Below, piece after piece: positions 9,284 to 17,999 of a DNA stretch of 33,180 nt. Position numbers and translations under genes: made by a program. Every line of letters starts with the position of its first letter. The stretch's first letter is position 1. This stretch comes from Muribaculaceae bacterium (GTDB taxonomy: Bacteria > Bacteroidota > Bacteroidia > Bacteroidales > Muribaculaceae): assembly GCA_017477555.1 (NCBI GenBank), contig JAFUVK010000010.1, positions 1 through 33,180 on the forward strand, read 5' to 3'. The notes beneath the pieces are model-generated. The model made no database searches, was not told the DNA's origin, and was given only the letters and a program-made list of their open reading frames with translations.

Positions 9284-9322
9284 CTGACCTCTCCCCTGCC
9301 AAGGGAGAGGGAGTTCCCTGTT
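9275..9322. repeat. G/C-rich hairpin repeat, ctcccctgcc type
   Basis: A cctctcccctgcc arm and an aagggagaggg arm form a hairpin of the same general family as the units at 32988-33065. It lies just beyond the 3' end of the minus-strand AAA-ATPase gene (stop at 9345) and may serve as its terminator. Confidence 0.55.
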
Positions 9323-9344
9323 TCTTTCAACCCTGGGGTGCGGG

Positions 9345-11123
9345 CTAGAGTTCTTGGGCGACGGCGAGCTCGATGCCACGCCACACCAGCACCAGGCGGT
9401 GCAGACGCGTGTGACCCAACGTACGCTCGATGACCACCGACCGTTCGTAGCGCAGCAGTTGGTCGTGCGCCTGGCGGCTGGCCTGCTCGACCTCGGCATC
9501 GGTCGCATTGCCCGGCACATACTTCAGCTCCAACACAAAGCTGTGCTCAATGTCGGGGTAAATCTCCAGCATGGGCTGCATGTAGATGTCGGCATAACCG
9601 CCCAGCGGTGCGTCGTTGTAGTAGGTCTTGGCCCCGGCATCCAGCTCGCTGACGGGCAGGTAGAGCTTGGTCAGGCAGGTCTGGGCCAGCGTGAATCCAT
9701 GCACGTAGGCCTCGCCCTTGGCCTTGTCGCGGTTGCTGCTGTAGCGTGCTATGGCCCGTGCGATGTTGTCAAAGAACGGCCGCCAGTCGCCATCATAAGC
9801 CATGTTTTTCATGAGCCTTTCGCGCTCCATGTCATCGGTGGCAAGCTCATTGGTGCGGTAGTTCTGTGTCAAGTATCCATACATCTGCTCACGCACCACC
9901 TGGTTGGGGATGCGCAGCTTGGTGCTACCACGATAACGCCCAGCTATGGTGAGCATGCCGAAGTAGTAGAGCAGCGAGATGAAGTTGTCCTGCTTGGGGA
10001 TGTCCTCCGATGGGAACGACTTCTTGAGGTCGGCCACAATGCCGCCTGTCTCTACGATGTACTGAATGATGCTGGCGTTGTTGTCAAATCCCCGGTCCTT
10101 GCGGATGAGCATGCGCATCTTGTTGTAGTCGGTGCGGATGTTCTGGTCCAGCATATCTCTAGGTATATTCTTGCTCCTTAAATAATGGCTCATGAAATAC
10201 AGCACCATGTCGCTGTTGTACATTGGTGGCTCGTCCAGACACTCCTCGGCAAAGCAGTAGTTGTCATACCAGGGCTTCATGATGTCAATCAGCTGGTCGG
10301 TGGTGTGTCGGAAAGTGTAGTGCTGTCTGTAGTAGTCCAGCATCTGCCTCACCTCGTGCTCGGTGAATCCCACCATGGCGTTAAATTCCGGGTCGGTCGT
10401 ATAGTTTGTCGCGATGTTGAAGCCGCTGGTCAGGTCATCCATGGTCACCGGACTCACCCCGGTGACAAACATGCGGCTGATGCTCTTGCCCGTGCCATCC
10501 TTGACCATGTTGAAGAATCTTCGGTAAACCCCCGTGCCATGTGTCTCGGCCTTGTAGCTGGATTCGGTGGCGGCATCGGCCAGGATGGCGTTGGTGAAGT
10601 GGTCATACTCATCGATGAACAGATAGATTTTTTGCCCGACACTGTAGCACAAGTTGGCGAGTGTGTTGAGCTGCAGTGCCGCATCGTTCGATGCCTGCAA
10701 TTCGGTCAGCGTGTCGCTGGGCAGCAGATCGGCATAGTACTCAGCAAACCGCTTGAACTGCTCGTTGCAGTAGGCATAGAGCCGTTGCTGGTAGTCCTCC
10801 AGCCCGCCGGTGATGGCCGAGAAGTTGAGGCTCAGCACCAGATAGGAGTTGCGGGCTTCGGTGGGGTGACTGCCAATCCACAAGTCGCCAAAGAGGCGGT
10901 CGAACAGATGGCGTTTCTTGATGTCGTAATACTGCGTGAGCATGTTGAGCAGCATCGACTTACCGAAGCGTCGCGGCCTAATGAAGAAGAAATAGTTGTT
11001 GTTCGCCTCAATCTCGGGGATGAAGCGTGTCTTGTCGACATAGTAATATCCTTCGAGCCGCACTGCTTCCCAGTTCTGCATGCCGTAGGGTATGCGCAGC
11101 GGTTTCTGTGGTTGCTTTTCCAT
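9345..11123 (-). CDS. AAA-ATPase-like protein with C-terminal PD-(D/E)XK nuclease-like domain
   Basis: The start is set at the ATG at 11123 (592 residues); a TTG three codons upstream is less likely. The N-terminal half matches the AAA-ATPase-like family common in Bacteroidales: an IPYG segment, VDKT at 29-32, a P-loop RRFGKS at 51-56 and a Walker B-like stretch YLFIDEYD. The C-terminal region has the layout of a PD-(D/E)XK fold, with D512 in GYADIY and E532-x-K534 in LELKY. Members often occur in many copies per genome, and their biological role is not established; ties to defence or mobile DNA have been suggested only by domain content. It stands alone here with its own promoter-like element at 11150-11157. 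Confidence 0.85.
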   Translation of the reverse strand: MEKQPQKPLRIPYGMQNWEAVRLEGYYYVDKTRFIPEIEANNNYFFFIRPRRFGKSMLLNMLTQYYDIKKRHLFDRLFGDLWIGSHPTEARNSYLVLSLNFSAITGGLEDYQQRLYAYCNEQFKRFAEYYADLLPSDTLTELQASNDAALQLNTLANLCYSVGQKIYLFIDEYDHFTNAILADAATESSYKAETHGTGVYRRFFNMVKDGTGKSISRMFVTGVSPVTMDDLTSGFNIATNYTTDPEFNAMVGFTEHEVRQMLDYYRQHYTFRHTTDQLIDIMKPWYDNYCFAEECLDEPPMYNSDMVLYFMSHYLRSKNIPRDMLDQNIRTDYNKMRMLIRKDRGFDNNASIIQYIVETGGIVADLKKSFPSEDIPKQDNFISLLYYFGMLTIAGRYRGSTKLRIPNQVVREQMYGYLTQNYRTNELATDDMERERLMKNMAYDGDWRPFFDNIARAIARYSSNRDKAKGEAYVHGFTLAQTCLTKLYLPVSELDAGAKTYYNDAPLGGYADIYMQPMLEIYPDIEHSFVLELKYVPGNATDAEVEQASRQAHDQLLRYERSVVIERTLGHTRLHRLVLVWRGIELAVAQEL

Positions 11124-11149
11124 CGTGGGCAATAATTAGTTTCAGGCTA

Positions 11150-11157
11150 CAAAGATA
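11150..11157 (-). promoter_or_regulatory. Promoter -7 element for the AAA-ATPase gene
   Basis: On the minus strand TATCTTTG fits TAnnTTTG perfectly. No good TTTG lies at the usual distance upstream, so only the -7 half is supported. The implied leader is about 20 bases. Confidence 0.5.
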
Positions 11158-11218
11158 ATCATTTTAATTTACAATCAAGGATATAGAACCAATAATTCCC
11201 CCGCTGGGTGTGACAAAT

Positions 11219-11249
11219 GTGGGGTGCGCCCAGAAGTGGCGCACCCCAC
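11219..11249 (-). terminator. Terminator hairpin of the SusCD operon
   Basis: A perfect 12-base stem (11219-11230 with 11238-11249) around a 7-base loop lies about 40 bases beyond the stop codon of the last operon gene at 11288. On the minus strand it is followed by ATTTGTCAC, a weak T-run. Confidence 0.75.
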
Positions 11250-11287
11250 ACTCAAGTAGTGCTTATGATAACAATGGTTTGTCGTGA

Positions 11288-11821
11288 TCAGAATCCGGTG
11301 TAGCGGACACCATGGATGTGGTAGACAACGCTGGGATCGTCATCGCTGAACTGGATGTCATACTCGATGGCGTCGGTGGGCTTTCCGTTGACATTGACAC
11401 CGCCGTTCTTGATGACCTTACCGTTGGTGATGGTCATGAAGGCATCTTCCTGGCCGATGACATTGTCCTCCTCGTCCTTGACATCGTAGGTGTAGATGTA
11501 CACATCCTTGCACGAGAAGGTCTTGGCATTGTAGTCAACCTGCACCTTGCCGGTATAGTCCCAGAAGTTCCCCTGGTCGGTGATCCACATCACGTCCTTG
11601 TCGTTGTTGGCGGTGTTGTAGGTGAGCATGCTCCACTCGCCCAAGCCATAGTAATCGCCCAGGTTCTCACCATCAACGACCACATCGCAGGTGACCACCC
11701 AGTGTCCGCACATGTCCTCGACTGCGGTTCCGCCGGCCGGCTCGTTGGTCTCGGTGCTGCACGAGGCAAGCCCCAGGCTCAGCACGAGTGCCGTCACAAA
11801 GAATGAAATATATTTTTTCAT
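11288..11821 (-). CDS. Outer-surface lipoprotein, lipid-binding/lipocalin-like family
   Basis: The ATG at 11821 gives 177 residues with a lipobox LASC (Cys21); an in-frame ATG at 11833 would add four residues. The mature part starts with an acidic linker and contains GHWVV, a region with QGNFWDYTGKV, and the ending HGVRYTGF. These match the small 'lipid-binding putative hydrolase' family that sits at the end of some SusC/SusD operons; the assignment is from recollection of the family pattern, and no catalytic residues are evident. It is the last of four genes and probably sits on the cell surface beside the SusCD transporter. Confidence 0.75.
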   Translation of the reverse strand: MKKYISFFVTALVLSLGLASCSTETNEPAGGTAVEDMCGHWVVTCDVVVDGENLGDYYGLGEWSMLTYNTANNDKDVMWITDQGNFWDYTGKVQVDYNAKTFSCKDVYIYTYDVKDEEDNVIGQEDAFMTITNGKVIKNGGVNVNGKPTDAIEYDIQFSDDDPSVVYHIHGVRYTGF

Positions 11822-11850
11822 AATCTTAGTCATTATTTAATGTTTCAACG

Positions 11851-12630
11851 TTACTGTACCTTGTGCAGCACAATGTCCATGAAGACCTGGCTCGAGTAGC
11901 TCAGGCTATAAGTGATGGTTCCGGTCTCGGCGTCATAGACACCATCCTTGATATAATCCAATCCATCGTTCCAAGCACGGATGTTACTGCTGATGAGCGA
12001 GATGTTGCCATCGTTGTCGAGGCTGACATATCCCGTCATCATGCCCATGCCGGCACCGTATTGCGCACCGAAGCCGCGAATCTGCTCATACCATCCTCCC
12101 AACAGGTCGTTGACCTGGAAGAAGCCCGGAGCCAGCCGCTTGAACGTGATGCCCACACACTGGCTGGTGTAGCCGTAGTTGGCCGCGTAGGCTGCGAACG
12201 GGGTCTTGGAGGCACCATAGAGCGAAGCGTTCATGTCGGTTTCGTAGGTGCCCGCCATGTCGAGTGTGACGGTGGGGTCGCACACGCAGACCGTGCGGGT
12301 GACTGACGACATATAGCCGTCACTGCCCGGAGCAGAATAGGTCACATAGTAGAAGCCCATGGTGTTCGGGTCCACCTCGTCGGCACCCGAGACAACGATT
12401 TGGCTGGTGATGTCCTTGACTTCGCCGGAAGCCTTATCGTAGAGCTGGCCCTTGCAGCCCGGATCGACAAACTCGGTGCCGACGGGGACAATCATGAATT
12501 CATCGCCCTCCATGGTGAGTTCGGCATAATAGGTCAGACGCGAGTCGGTCAGCTCGTCGTTGCTATCGCTGCACGATGCCAGCGTGAGCATACCGAGCGT
12601 CAAGAGACCCAACAAATATATTTTCTTCAT
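11851..12630 (-). CDS. SusCD-associated surface lipoprotein with Ig-like domain (DUF5012-like)
   Basis: This 259-residue lipoprotein (LASC, Cys20) has an N-terminal region with VPVGTEFVDPGC and YYVTYSAPGSDG, the pattern of a bacterial immunoglobulin-like domain of the DUF5011/5012 group. The C-terminal half (from about residue 115) is a separate beta-rich domain with many aromatic and glycine residues and no recognised catalytic motif. It is the third gene of the operon, 45 bases after the susD-like gene. In comparable four-gene loci of Bacteroides, two extra lipoproteins associate with the SusCD complex; a substrate-capture or lid-associated role is inferred. Confidence 0.75.
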   Translation of the reverse strand: MKKIYLLGLLTLGMLTLASCSDSNDELTDSRLTYYAELTMEGDEFMIVPVGTEFVDPGCKGQLYDKASGEVKDITSQIVVSGADEVDPNTMGFYYVTYSAPGSDGYMSSVTRTVCVCDPTVTLDMAGTYETDMNASLYGASKTPFAAYAANYGYTSQCVGITFKRLAPGFFQVNDLLGGWYEQIRGFGAQYGAGMGMMTGYVSLDNDGNISLISSNIRAWNDGLDYIKDGVYDAETGTITYSLSYSSQVFMDIVLHKVQ

Positions 12631-12675
12631 AATTGATCAAATTTTAAGTTAGTTCTTAAATTCTCGTGTCTCACA

Positions 12676-14157
12676 TTACTTGGCATCCCAGAACACGCGG
12701 TCGCTGAGCAGCTTCTCGGCGGGGGTGTTCTTGTTGAGCTGACGAGCATTGCTGGGATAGGGCACGCGCTTGCACAGTCCGCCGGCCACGATGTAGTTGC
12801 GTGACGGCACAATCATGCTGCCTGCTGCGTAAGCATCCGGATTCTCAAAGACCTCCTTACCGGTCATGGTGGTGGTGACGGGCACATCGGTGCGGCGCAC
12901 CTCGCTCCATGCCTCCATGTGGTTGCGATAGAACAGTGCCACCCACTTCTGCATGTAGATCAGGTTGAGCCGTGCAGCGTCCGAGGGTTGCGCTTCCCAC
13001 TTGACCATAGAACCGTTGAGGAAGGCGCCCATGGCGATGCCGCGCGAAGCGAAGTCGGCCTGCACAGCGGCCTCGTATGCAGTCTTGGCGGCAGCCTTGT
13101 CGCCCCAGCGCAGTTGTGTCTCGGCGATGAGGAACTGCAGCTCGCTCTGGGTGAACAGATAGATGGGAGCGGCCATGGCGTTGGTATAGTCGATGGCGCT
13201 CACGTCCTTGTTCTTCCAGTCCACGCCCCAGCTCTTGTAGACGGTCTTGGCACCGGGAATCTGTCCGACGTAGGCACCATTCTCGTTCGGCATGATGGCA
13301 TAGCTGATGCGCGGGTCGTCGGTGGCCACTAAGTAACTCACGATAGGATAGGCAGCCACATGGTTCTTGGTGCCCAGTGCGCGTGCCACATCATACCAGG
13401 GGTTGTACTGTCCCTCGGTGGGGCTGTAGACATCCCACTTGACATCGCCTGTGAAGAAGTTGCCGGCATTGACCAGCGCCACGGCCTTGCTCTGATACTC
13501 GCTGGCGTTGATGCCGGCATCGATCAGGCGCAGATACATGCGCAGACGCAGTGCGTTGGCAAAGCCTCGCCACTGGCTCACATTCTTGCTGAGCATGGGG
13601 TCGTTGAGCGACATCAGTTCGCCCTCAAGTGCAGCTTCGGCCTGGTCCATCTCGGCCAGCACGCCCTTGTAGACATCCTCGCCCTTGTCCCAAGCGGGGT
13701 TGGTGTTGGCGCTACCCTGCAGGGCCTCGGTGTATGGCACCTGGTCGAGGTTGTCGACCAGCACCTGGAATGAGTAGGCCCGCAACACGGTGCATGCAAA
13801 GAGGTCGCTCTTGTTGTCGATGCGGTCCATGATGTTCTTCAGGTCGGCCAGCGCACCGGCATAGAGTGTACGGTAGCAACGGTCGAACAGGTTGGTCGAC
13901 TCGTCGATGTTCAGCTCGGCCTCATTGTTATACTGGTTGGCCTCAGGGCGCTGATCAAAGTACTGGGCAAAGAAGCCGGAGTAGTTGAACATCTGGTCGC
14001 CCACGGCCGTGGCAATCGCATTCTCGGCAGCCGGGAACACCAGGTCGGGTGTGACGTCGCTGCTCGACGGAGAGTTGGGGTCGTCGTTGATGTCAAGGTT
14101 GCACGATGACAGGCACAACGCAGCCGCAACGGTCAGGAATAATGATATCTTTTTCAT
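12676..14157 (-). CDS. SusD/RagB-family nutrient-binding lipoprotein
   Basis: This 493-residue protein begins with a lipoprotein signal ending in LSSC (Cys19) followed by NLDINDDPNSP, a hallmark opening of SusD-like proteins. Helical TPR-like segments follow and the C-terminal part contains KWVALFYRNHMEAWSEVRRTD, matching the SusD-like_2 subgroup. SusD proteins form the surface lid on the SusC barrel and bind the incoming substrate. The gene follows susC after 14 bases, the standard order. The substrate class cannot be read from sequence, though this subgroup and its companions are not typical of starch loci. Confidence 0.93.
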   Translation of the reverse strand: MKKISLFLTVAAALCLSSCNLDINDDPNSPSSSDVTPDLVFPAAENAIATAVGDQMFNYSGFFAQYFDQRPEANQYNNEAELNIDESTNLFDRCYRTLYAGALADLKNIMDRIDNKSDLFACTVLRAYSFQVLVDNLDQVPYTEALQGSANTNPAWDKGEDVYKGVLAEMDQAEAALEGELMSLNDPMLSKNVSQWRGFANALRLRMYLRLIDAGINASEYQSKAVALVNAGNFFTGDVKWDVYSPTEGQYNPWYDVARALGTKNHVAAYPIVSYLVATDDPRISYAIMPNENGAYVGQIPGAKTVYKSWGVDWKNKDVSAIDYTNAMAAPIYLFTQSELQFLIAETQLRWGDKAAAKTAYEAAVQADFASRGIAMGAFLNGSMVKWEAQPSDAARLNLIYMQKWVALFYRNHMEAWSEVRRTDVPVTTTMTGKEVFENPDAYAAGSMIVPSRNYIVAGGLCKRVPYPSNARQLNKNTPAEKLLSDRVFWDAK

Positions 14158-14171
14158 GTCTGTTTCGCTTT

Positions 14172-17100
14172 TTAGAATTTAACCTGCACATTGAAACCAA
14201 ACTTGCGCGAGCTCGGGTTGGCCGAGTACTCACCATAGTTACCCTCGAGGTCGTTACCGAAGCTCGTGGTCTCAGGATCGATGAAGGTGTTGCTCTTCGG
14301 CGTCCACAAGAAGAGGTTGTTGCCGAATGCCGACAGTGTCACTCCGGTGAGGAAGGTCTTGGCCAGCCACTTGCTGGGCAAGCTCCAGCTCAGCACCACC
14401 GAGCGCAGCTTGACATAGCTCTTGTCGACCAGGAACGCGCGGTCCAGTTCAGAGCCACCGGCATCCCAGTAGGTGAAGATGCCCGTCTCATCAAGCGGGG
14501 TCTCGTTCTCGACATAGATGGGGTTGCCATGTTCGTCGGTACCAGCTTGCTGCACCGAGTTGGGCACGATGAACGGGTTGCGGCTGTTGTAGGCCGTCTG
14601 GATGGCATTACCGGTGAAGTAGGTGATGTCCTTGGTGCGCGAGTAGAGCAGACCGCCGCGACGGATGTCGAGGTTGGCCGTCAGGCTCAGTCCCTTGTAG
14701 GTCAGTGTGGTGCCGAAGCCCATCTGATACTTGTAGTTCATGCTTCCCACAATCTGCTGCTCGGGGTTGACAATGGGTTGTCCCTCGCTGTCGCAGATGA
14801 TTTTTCCGTCCTCGGTCATTTGAGGCACGTAGGCCTTGAACACGCCCAGAGGCTCACCCTCGATGGCGTACATGCTCGTTCCACCGCTCAGGCCATAGAT
14901 GGTGGCGATTCCTCCCAACTCCTCGGGCAGCTTGATGACCTTGCTCCAGTTCTTGGTGAAGTTCCAGTTGATGTCCCACTGGAAATCGCCCACCTTGACG
15001 GGAGTGACGTTGACCAGGAACTCGATACCGCGGTTGCGAATCTTACCCAGGTTCATGTTCTGGGCCGTATAGCCGGTGGCGGGGTCCATGTTCAGCGAGA
15101 AGATCTGCTTGTCGGTGTTGCGGTTGTAGTAGGCCGCGTCGAAGCTCAAGCGGTTCTGCAGGAAGGCCATGTTCAGACCCACCTCAAACTCAGTAGTCAT
15201 CTCGGGGCTCAAGTTCTGGCTGCCGAGCACGTTGCCCAGCGAGTAGGCGTTGATGCCATCACCCTTGGTGAAGGGGAACGAGCTGCCGTTGCCGAATCCG
15301 CTGGAAGCGGCTGCTGCCTGGGCAAACACCGAGTTGGTCATGTAGACGCCGGCATCGTTACCGGTGCGTCCCCATGCCAGACGGAACTTGCCGAAGTTGA
15401 GGATGTTGTTGCGGGTCTCGGGGCTGAGCAGCTCGCTGAACAGGAAGCTCAAGCTCACGCCGGGATAGAAGTACGAACGGTTGCTCTTGGGCAGGGTCGA
15501 CGACCAGTCGTTGCGGCCTTGCAATGTGAGGTAGAGCATATTCTTGTAGGCAAACTCGGCACTGCCGAACACGGCCAGGTAGCGGCGCTTCCACTGATAC
15601 TCCGACGTGGTGGGAATACCGGCACTGTTGGCCAGGTTATACCACATGGGGATGGTCAGGTTGGTTACCGACGATGCAAGCGACTTGTAGGAACGCTCGT
15701 TGCCGTTGAAACCGAGCTGTGCGTTGATGTGCAGGTCTTCAAGCACCTGCTGGTCGTAGGTGATCATGAAGTTCTGGTCAATCTCGCGGCGGCGGGTGAT
15801 GGTCTGCGACACCTCGCCAGTGAGTTCCTTGAGGGCATCCTCATAGTTGGGCGTGTCCTTGAAGAGCGAAGCCATGTTGGGCGAACCAAAGTTGTGGTGG
15901 CCCGTATTTGTATCCAGACCGAAGCGATAGGTGGCCTTGAAATATTTCAAGAAGTCGTAGTCGAGCTGGAGGTTGCCATAGAAGCGCTCTTGCTCATACT
16001 CGTTCTGGTAGTTCTCGATGATGTAGTAGGGGTTGGTCACACCGTAGGGGGTGTAGTAGTAACCCGGTGTGTTGAACGGGTTGTTCAGGTCCTCCATCTC
16101 GACGATGGCGATGTCGCGCGGCGTCTGCATGATGCTGTTGTACATCGAGCCCGTCTTCTGTCCGGTGGTCACGAAGTGGTTGCGCTGGAAGGCGTAGTTC
16201 AGCGATGTGCTGAATGTGACCGGACCCTCGCGGTGGCTACCGCGTCCCGACACGGTGTACTTGGTATAGGTGTCGGACTTGCGCGGAATGATACCGTCAT
16301 CGTTGATTTGCGACAGCGACACGAAGTAGGTGCTCTTGTCAGTTGCACCATTGAACGAGATGCTGTTGCTGTAGCGGAAACCGGTGCTGAAGAAGTCCTT
16401 GACGTTGCTCTTGATGGGCAAGTACGACTTCAGTCCCTGGCTGTAGTTGTAGGTCCAGCCCCACAGCTGCTCTGAGCCGTCGAAGCGGGGACCCCACGAA
16501 CCGTTCTCAATCTCGGTGTGGTCGCCATACCAACCCATACCGAAGTCGTTCTGCATCTGCGGCAAGCGCAGCAGCGTCTCCCACTGCAGGCCACCGTTAT
16601 ACTCGATGCCGACGCCTCGTTTCTGCTTGGTACCCTTCTTGGTGGTGATCAGGATGACACCTGCACCGGCACGGCTACCATACAGTGCTGTAGCGGCAGC
16701 ACCCTTAAGGATGGTCATCGACTCGACGTCGTTGGGGTTGACGGCGCTGGCACCGTTACCGAAGTCGTAGCCGCTGTTCAGACCGTCGCTACTGTAGCTG
16801 GCCGAGTTGTTCAGGGGCACACCGTCCACCACATAGAGCGGCTGGTTGCTGCCCGAGAGCGAGCTCACGCCACGGATGATGACCGACTTGGAAGAACCCG
16901 GGTCGGACGAAGTTTCGCCAATCTGCACACCAGCCACCTTACCTGCAAGGCTCGACATGATGTCGTTGGTGCGGGCTTGGGCGATGACATCACCCTTGAT
17001 GGGTGTTGCACTCACACCCAGAGCCTTGGCCTCACGCTTGATACCCATAGCGGTGACGACGACCTCGTCGAGTGTTGTCTCACTGCTCTTGAGCACGATG

Positions 17101-17381
17101 TTCATGTTGGGCGACACGGCCACCTCTTGGGTGATCATACCGATGTACGAGACACGAATCATGTTCTTTCCACTCGGAACGTTCAGTGTGAACTTTCCGT
17201 CAATGTCGGTCGCTGTACCCACCTGACTGCCGATGACCTGCACGGTAGCTCCCGTGATGGGGAACCCGTCGGCCTCGTCAGTCACGGTTCCCGTGACCGT
17301 CATCTGAGCGTTGGCTATCCCTATTGCCAGGAACAGACACGCTAGAAACAAGGTTAATTTCTTAATCATAAACTCTCGCAT
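14172..17381 (-). CDS. SusC/RagA-family TonB-linked outer-membrane transporter
   Basis: This protein of 1069 residues is exported by a signal peptide cleaved after ANA (residue 25). In order it has a carboxypeptidase-D regulatory-like domain (about 27-100), the conserved LDEVVVTAMGIKR segment near 104-116, a TonB plug (about 120-235, with VIIRGVSSL and LYVVDGVPLNN), and a large beta-barrel ending in the aromatic residue of VQVKF. It imports large nutrients across the outer membrane with energy from TonB/ExbBD. An ATG at 17369 (MIKKLTLF) is an equally plausible start, four residues in. It is the first gene of the four-gene operon and is preceded by a consensus promoter at 17500-17531. Confidence 0.96.
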   Translation of the reverse strand: MREFMIKKLTLFLACLFLAIGIANAQMTVTGTVTDEADGFPITGATVQVIGSQVGTATDIDGKFTLNVPSGKNMIRVSYIGMITQEVAVSPNMNIVLKSSETTLDEVVVTAMGIKREAKALGVSATPIKGDVIAQARTNDIMSSLAGKVAGVQIGETSSDPGSSKSVIIRGVSSLSGSNQPLYVVDGVPLNNSASYSSDGLNSGYDFGNGASAVNPNDVESMTILKGAAATALYGSRAGAGVILITTKKGTKQKRGVGIEYNGGLQWETLLRLPQMQNDFGMGWYGDHTEIENGSWGPRFDGSEQLWGWTYNYSQGLKSYLPIKSNVKDFFSTGFRYSNSISFNGATDKSTYFVSLSQINDDGIIPRKSDTYTKYTVSGRGSHREGPVTFSTSLNYAFQRNHFVTTGQKTGSMYNSIMQTPRDIAIVEMEDLNNPFNTPGYYYTPYGVTNPYYIIENYQNEYEQERFYGNLQLDYDFLKYFKATYRFGLDTNTGHHNFGSPNMASLFKDTPNYEDALKELTGEVSQTITRRREIDQNFMITYDQQVLEDLHINAQLGFNGNERSYKSLASSVTNLTIPMWYNLANSAGIPTTSEYQWKRRYLAVFGSAEFAYKNMLYLTLQGRNDWSSTLPKSNRSYFYPGVSLSFLFSELLSPETRNNILNFGKFRLAWGRTGNDAGVYMTNSVFAQAAAASSGFGNGSSFPFTKGDGINAYSLGNVLGSQNLSPEMTTEFEVGLNMAFLQNRLSFDAAYYNRNTDKQIFSLNMDPATGYTAQNMNLGKIRNRGIEFLVNVTPVKVGDFQWDINWNFTKNWSKVIKLPEELGGIATIYGLSGGTSMYAIEGEPLGVFKAYVPQMTEDGKIICDSEGQPIVNPEQQIVGSMNYKYQMGFGTTLTYKGLSLTANLDIRRGGLLYSRTKDITYFTGNAIQTAYNSRNPFIVPNSVQQAGTDEHGNPIYVENETPLDETGIFTYWDAGGSELDRAFLVDKSYVKLRSVVLSWSLPSKWLAKTFLTGVTLSAFGNNLFLWTPKSNTFIDPETTSFGNDLEGNYGEYSANPSSRKFGFNVQVKF

Positions 17382-17499
17382 TTTAATTATTAATATAATG
17401 TGTAAATAATTAATTCATGCTATTGGCGAGCATCCGTGATGGCGTCATAAATTGTTTAGCCCGCCCTTAAAACCTATGGTTTTTGTTATTTTGCAGATG

Positions 17500-17531
17500 C
17501 AAAGTTATCGGTTTTGCCCATTTTGTGCAAA
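17500..17531 (-). promoter_or_regulatory. Bacteroidetes-type promoter of the SusCD operon
   Basis: On the minus strand TTTG (17531-17528), exactly 20 bases, then TAACTTTG (17507-17500) matches the consensus fully. Transcription would begin near 17493, giving a leader of about 110 bases. No anti-sigma/ECF pair or hybrid sensor gene lies next to it, so any specific control must come from elsewhere. Confidence 0.75.
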
Positions 17532-17862
17532 TTTTGTGACAACTTTAACCTTTTATACACTTTTCTAATTTTTATCAAAACCAGGCCTATGTGTATTTTT
17601 CGGCTGCATTATTTTGTAAAGACAGGGGTCATTGTCTTGATTCTCAAACCCTCCGACGAGCCGCCCAGCTTTCAGGTCAGCCAGGAAACAAAATGTTAAT
17701 TTCGGGGCATTTTAACATTTTGCGTTTTAACAAATTTTGTCTTCAACTTTCGAATTGTTACCGCATCACTTCCACAAACAGTAAAATGCCACCAAAATCG
17801 GCAGAAAATAAGTGTGCTTGTCCATTTTTGCTGACACCTATCATGACGATGAGCCACCAAAA
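17532..17862. other. AT-rich intergenic region without recognised genes
   Basis: This stretch between the SusC promoter and the ychF-side terminator has no convincing reading frame. It holds a 10-base inverted repeat (17690-17699 and 17712-17721) with aaaatgttaa arms, which has neither a G/C-rich stem nor a clear role. Confidence 0.5.
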
Positions 17863-17896
17863 ACAGGGAGGCGACATGATTGTGTCGCCCCCCTGT
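17863..17896 (-). terminator. Terminator downstream of the displaced ychF 3' end
   Basis: Arms 17863-17876 and 17883-17896 pair over 14 bases when read as minus-strand RNA (one G-U pair), with a 6-base loop, and are followed by five U residues (17863-17859 complement). It lies 35 bases past the TGA of the partial ychF copy, which suggests it was the original terminator of ychF. Confidence 0.8.
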
Positions 17897-17930
17897 TGTG
17901 ATTGAATTGGCGTCGGCTGACTCTATCGGG

Positions 17931-17998
17931 TCATACGTTGAAACGGAACACGACGATGTCGCCGTCCTGGAACACGTAGTCCTTGCCCTCGATGTGCA
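17931..17998 (-). pseudogene. Duplicated 3' end of ychF (partial copy)
   Basis: Positions 17935-17998 match 18403-18466, the 3' end of the intact ychF, at 63 of 64 bases. The copy keeps the reading frame for the last 21 residues of YchF (HIEGKDYV...FRFNV) and its own TGA stop; the difference within the shared block is synonymous, and the last sense codon is GTA instead of GTC. It has no start of its own. The copy and the intact end flank a remnant of about 400 bases, like the two ends of an integrated element. Confidence 0.85.
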
Positions 17999-17999
17999 G

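Noticed and set aside
14106..16475. 789-codon open frame on the plus strand opposite susC
   Set aside because: It mirrors the SusC coding frame, has low-complexity composition and no domain; the SusC assignment on the minus strand is secure.
17514..17699. 61-codon frame MPILCKFCDN on the plus strand
   Set aside because: It begins within the SusC promoter region, has no upstream signals and no recognisable domain; chance frame in AT-rich DNA.
17690..17721. 10-base inverted repeat as a terminator
   Set aside because: The stem is A/T-rich, the loop is 12 bases and no gene ends nearby on either strand; a much better terminator lies at 17863-17896.
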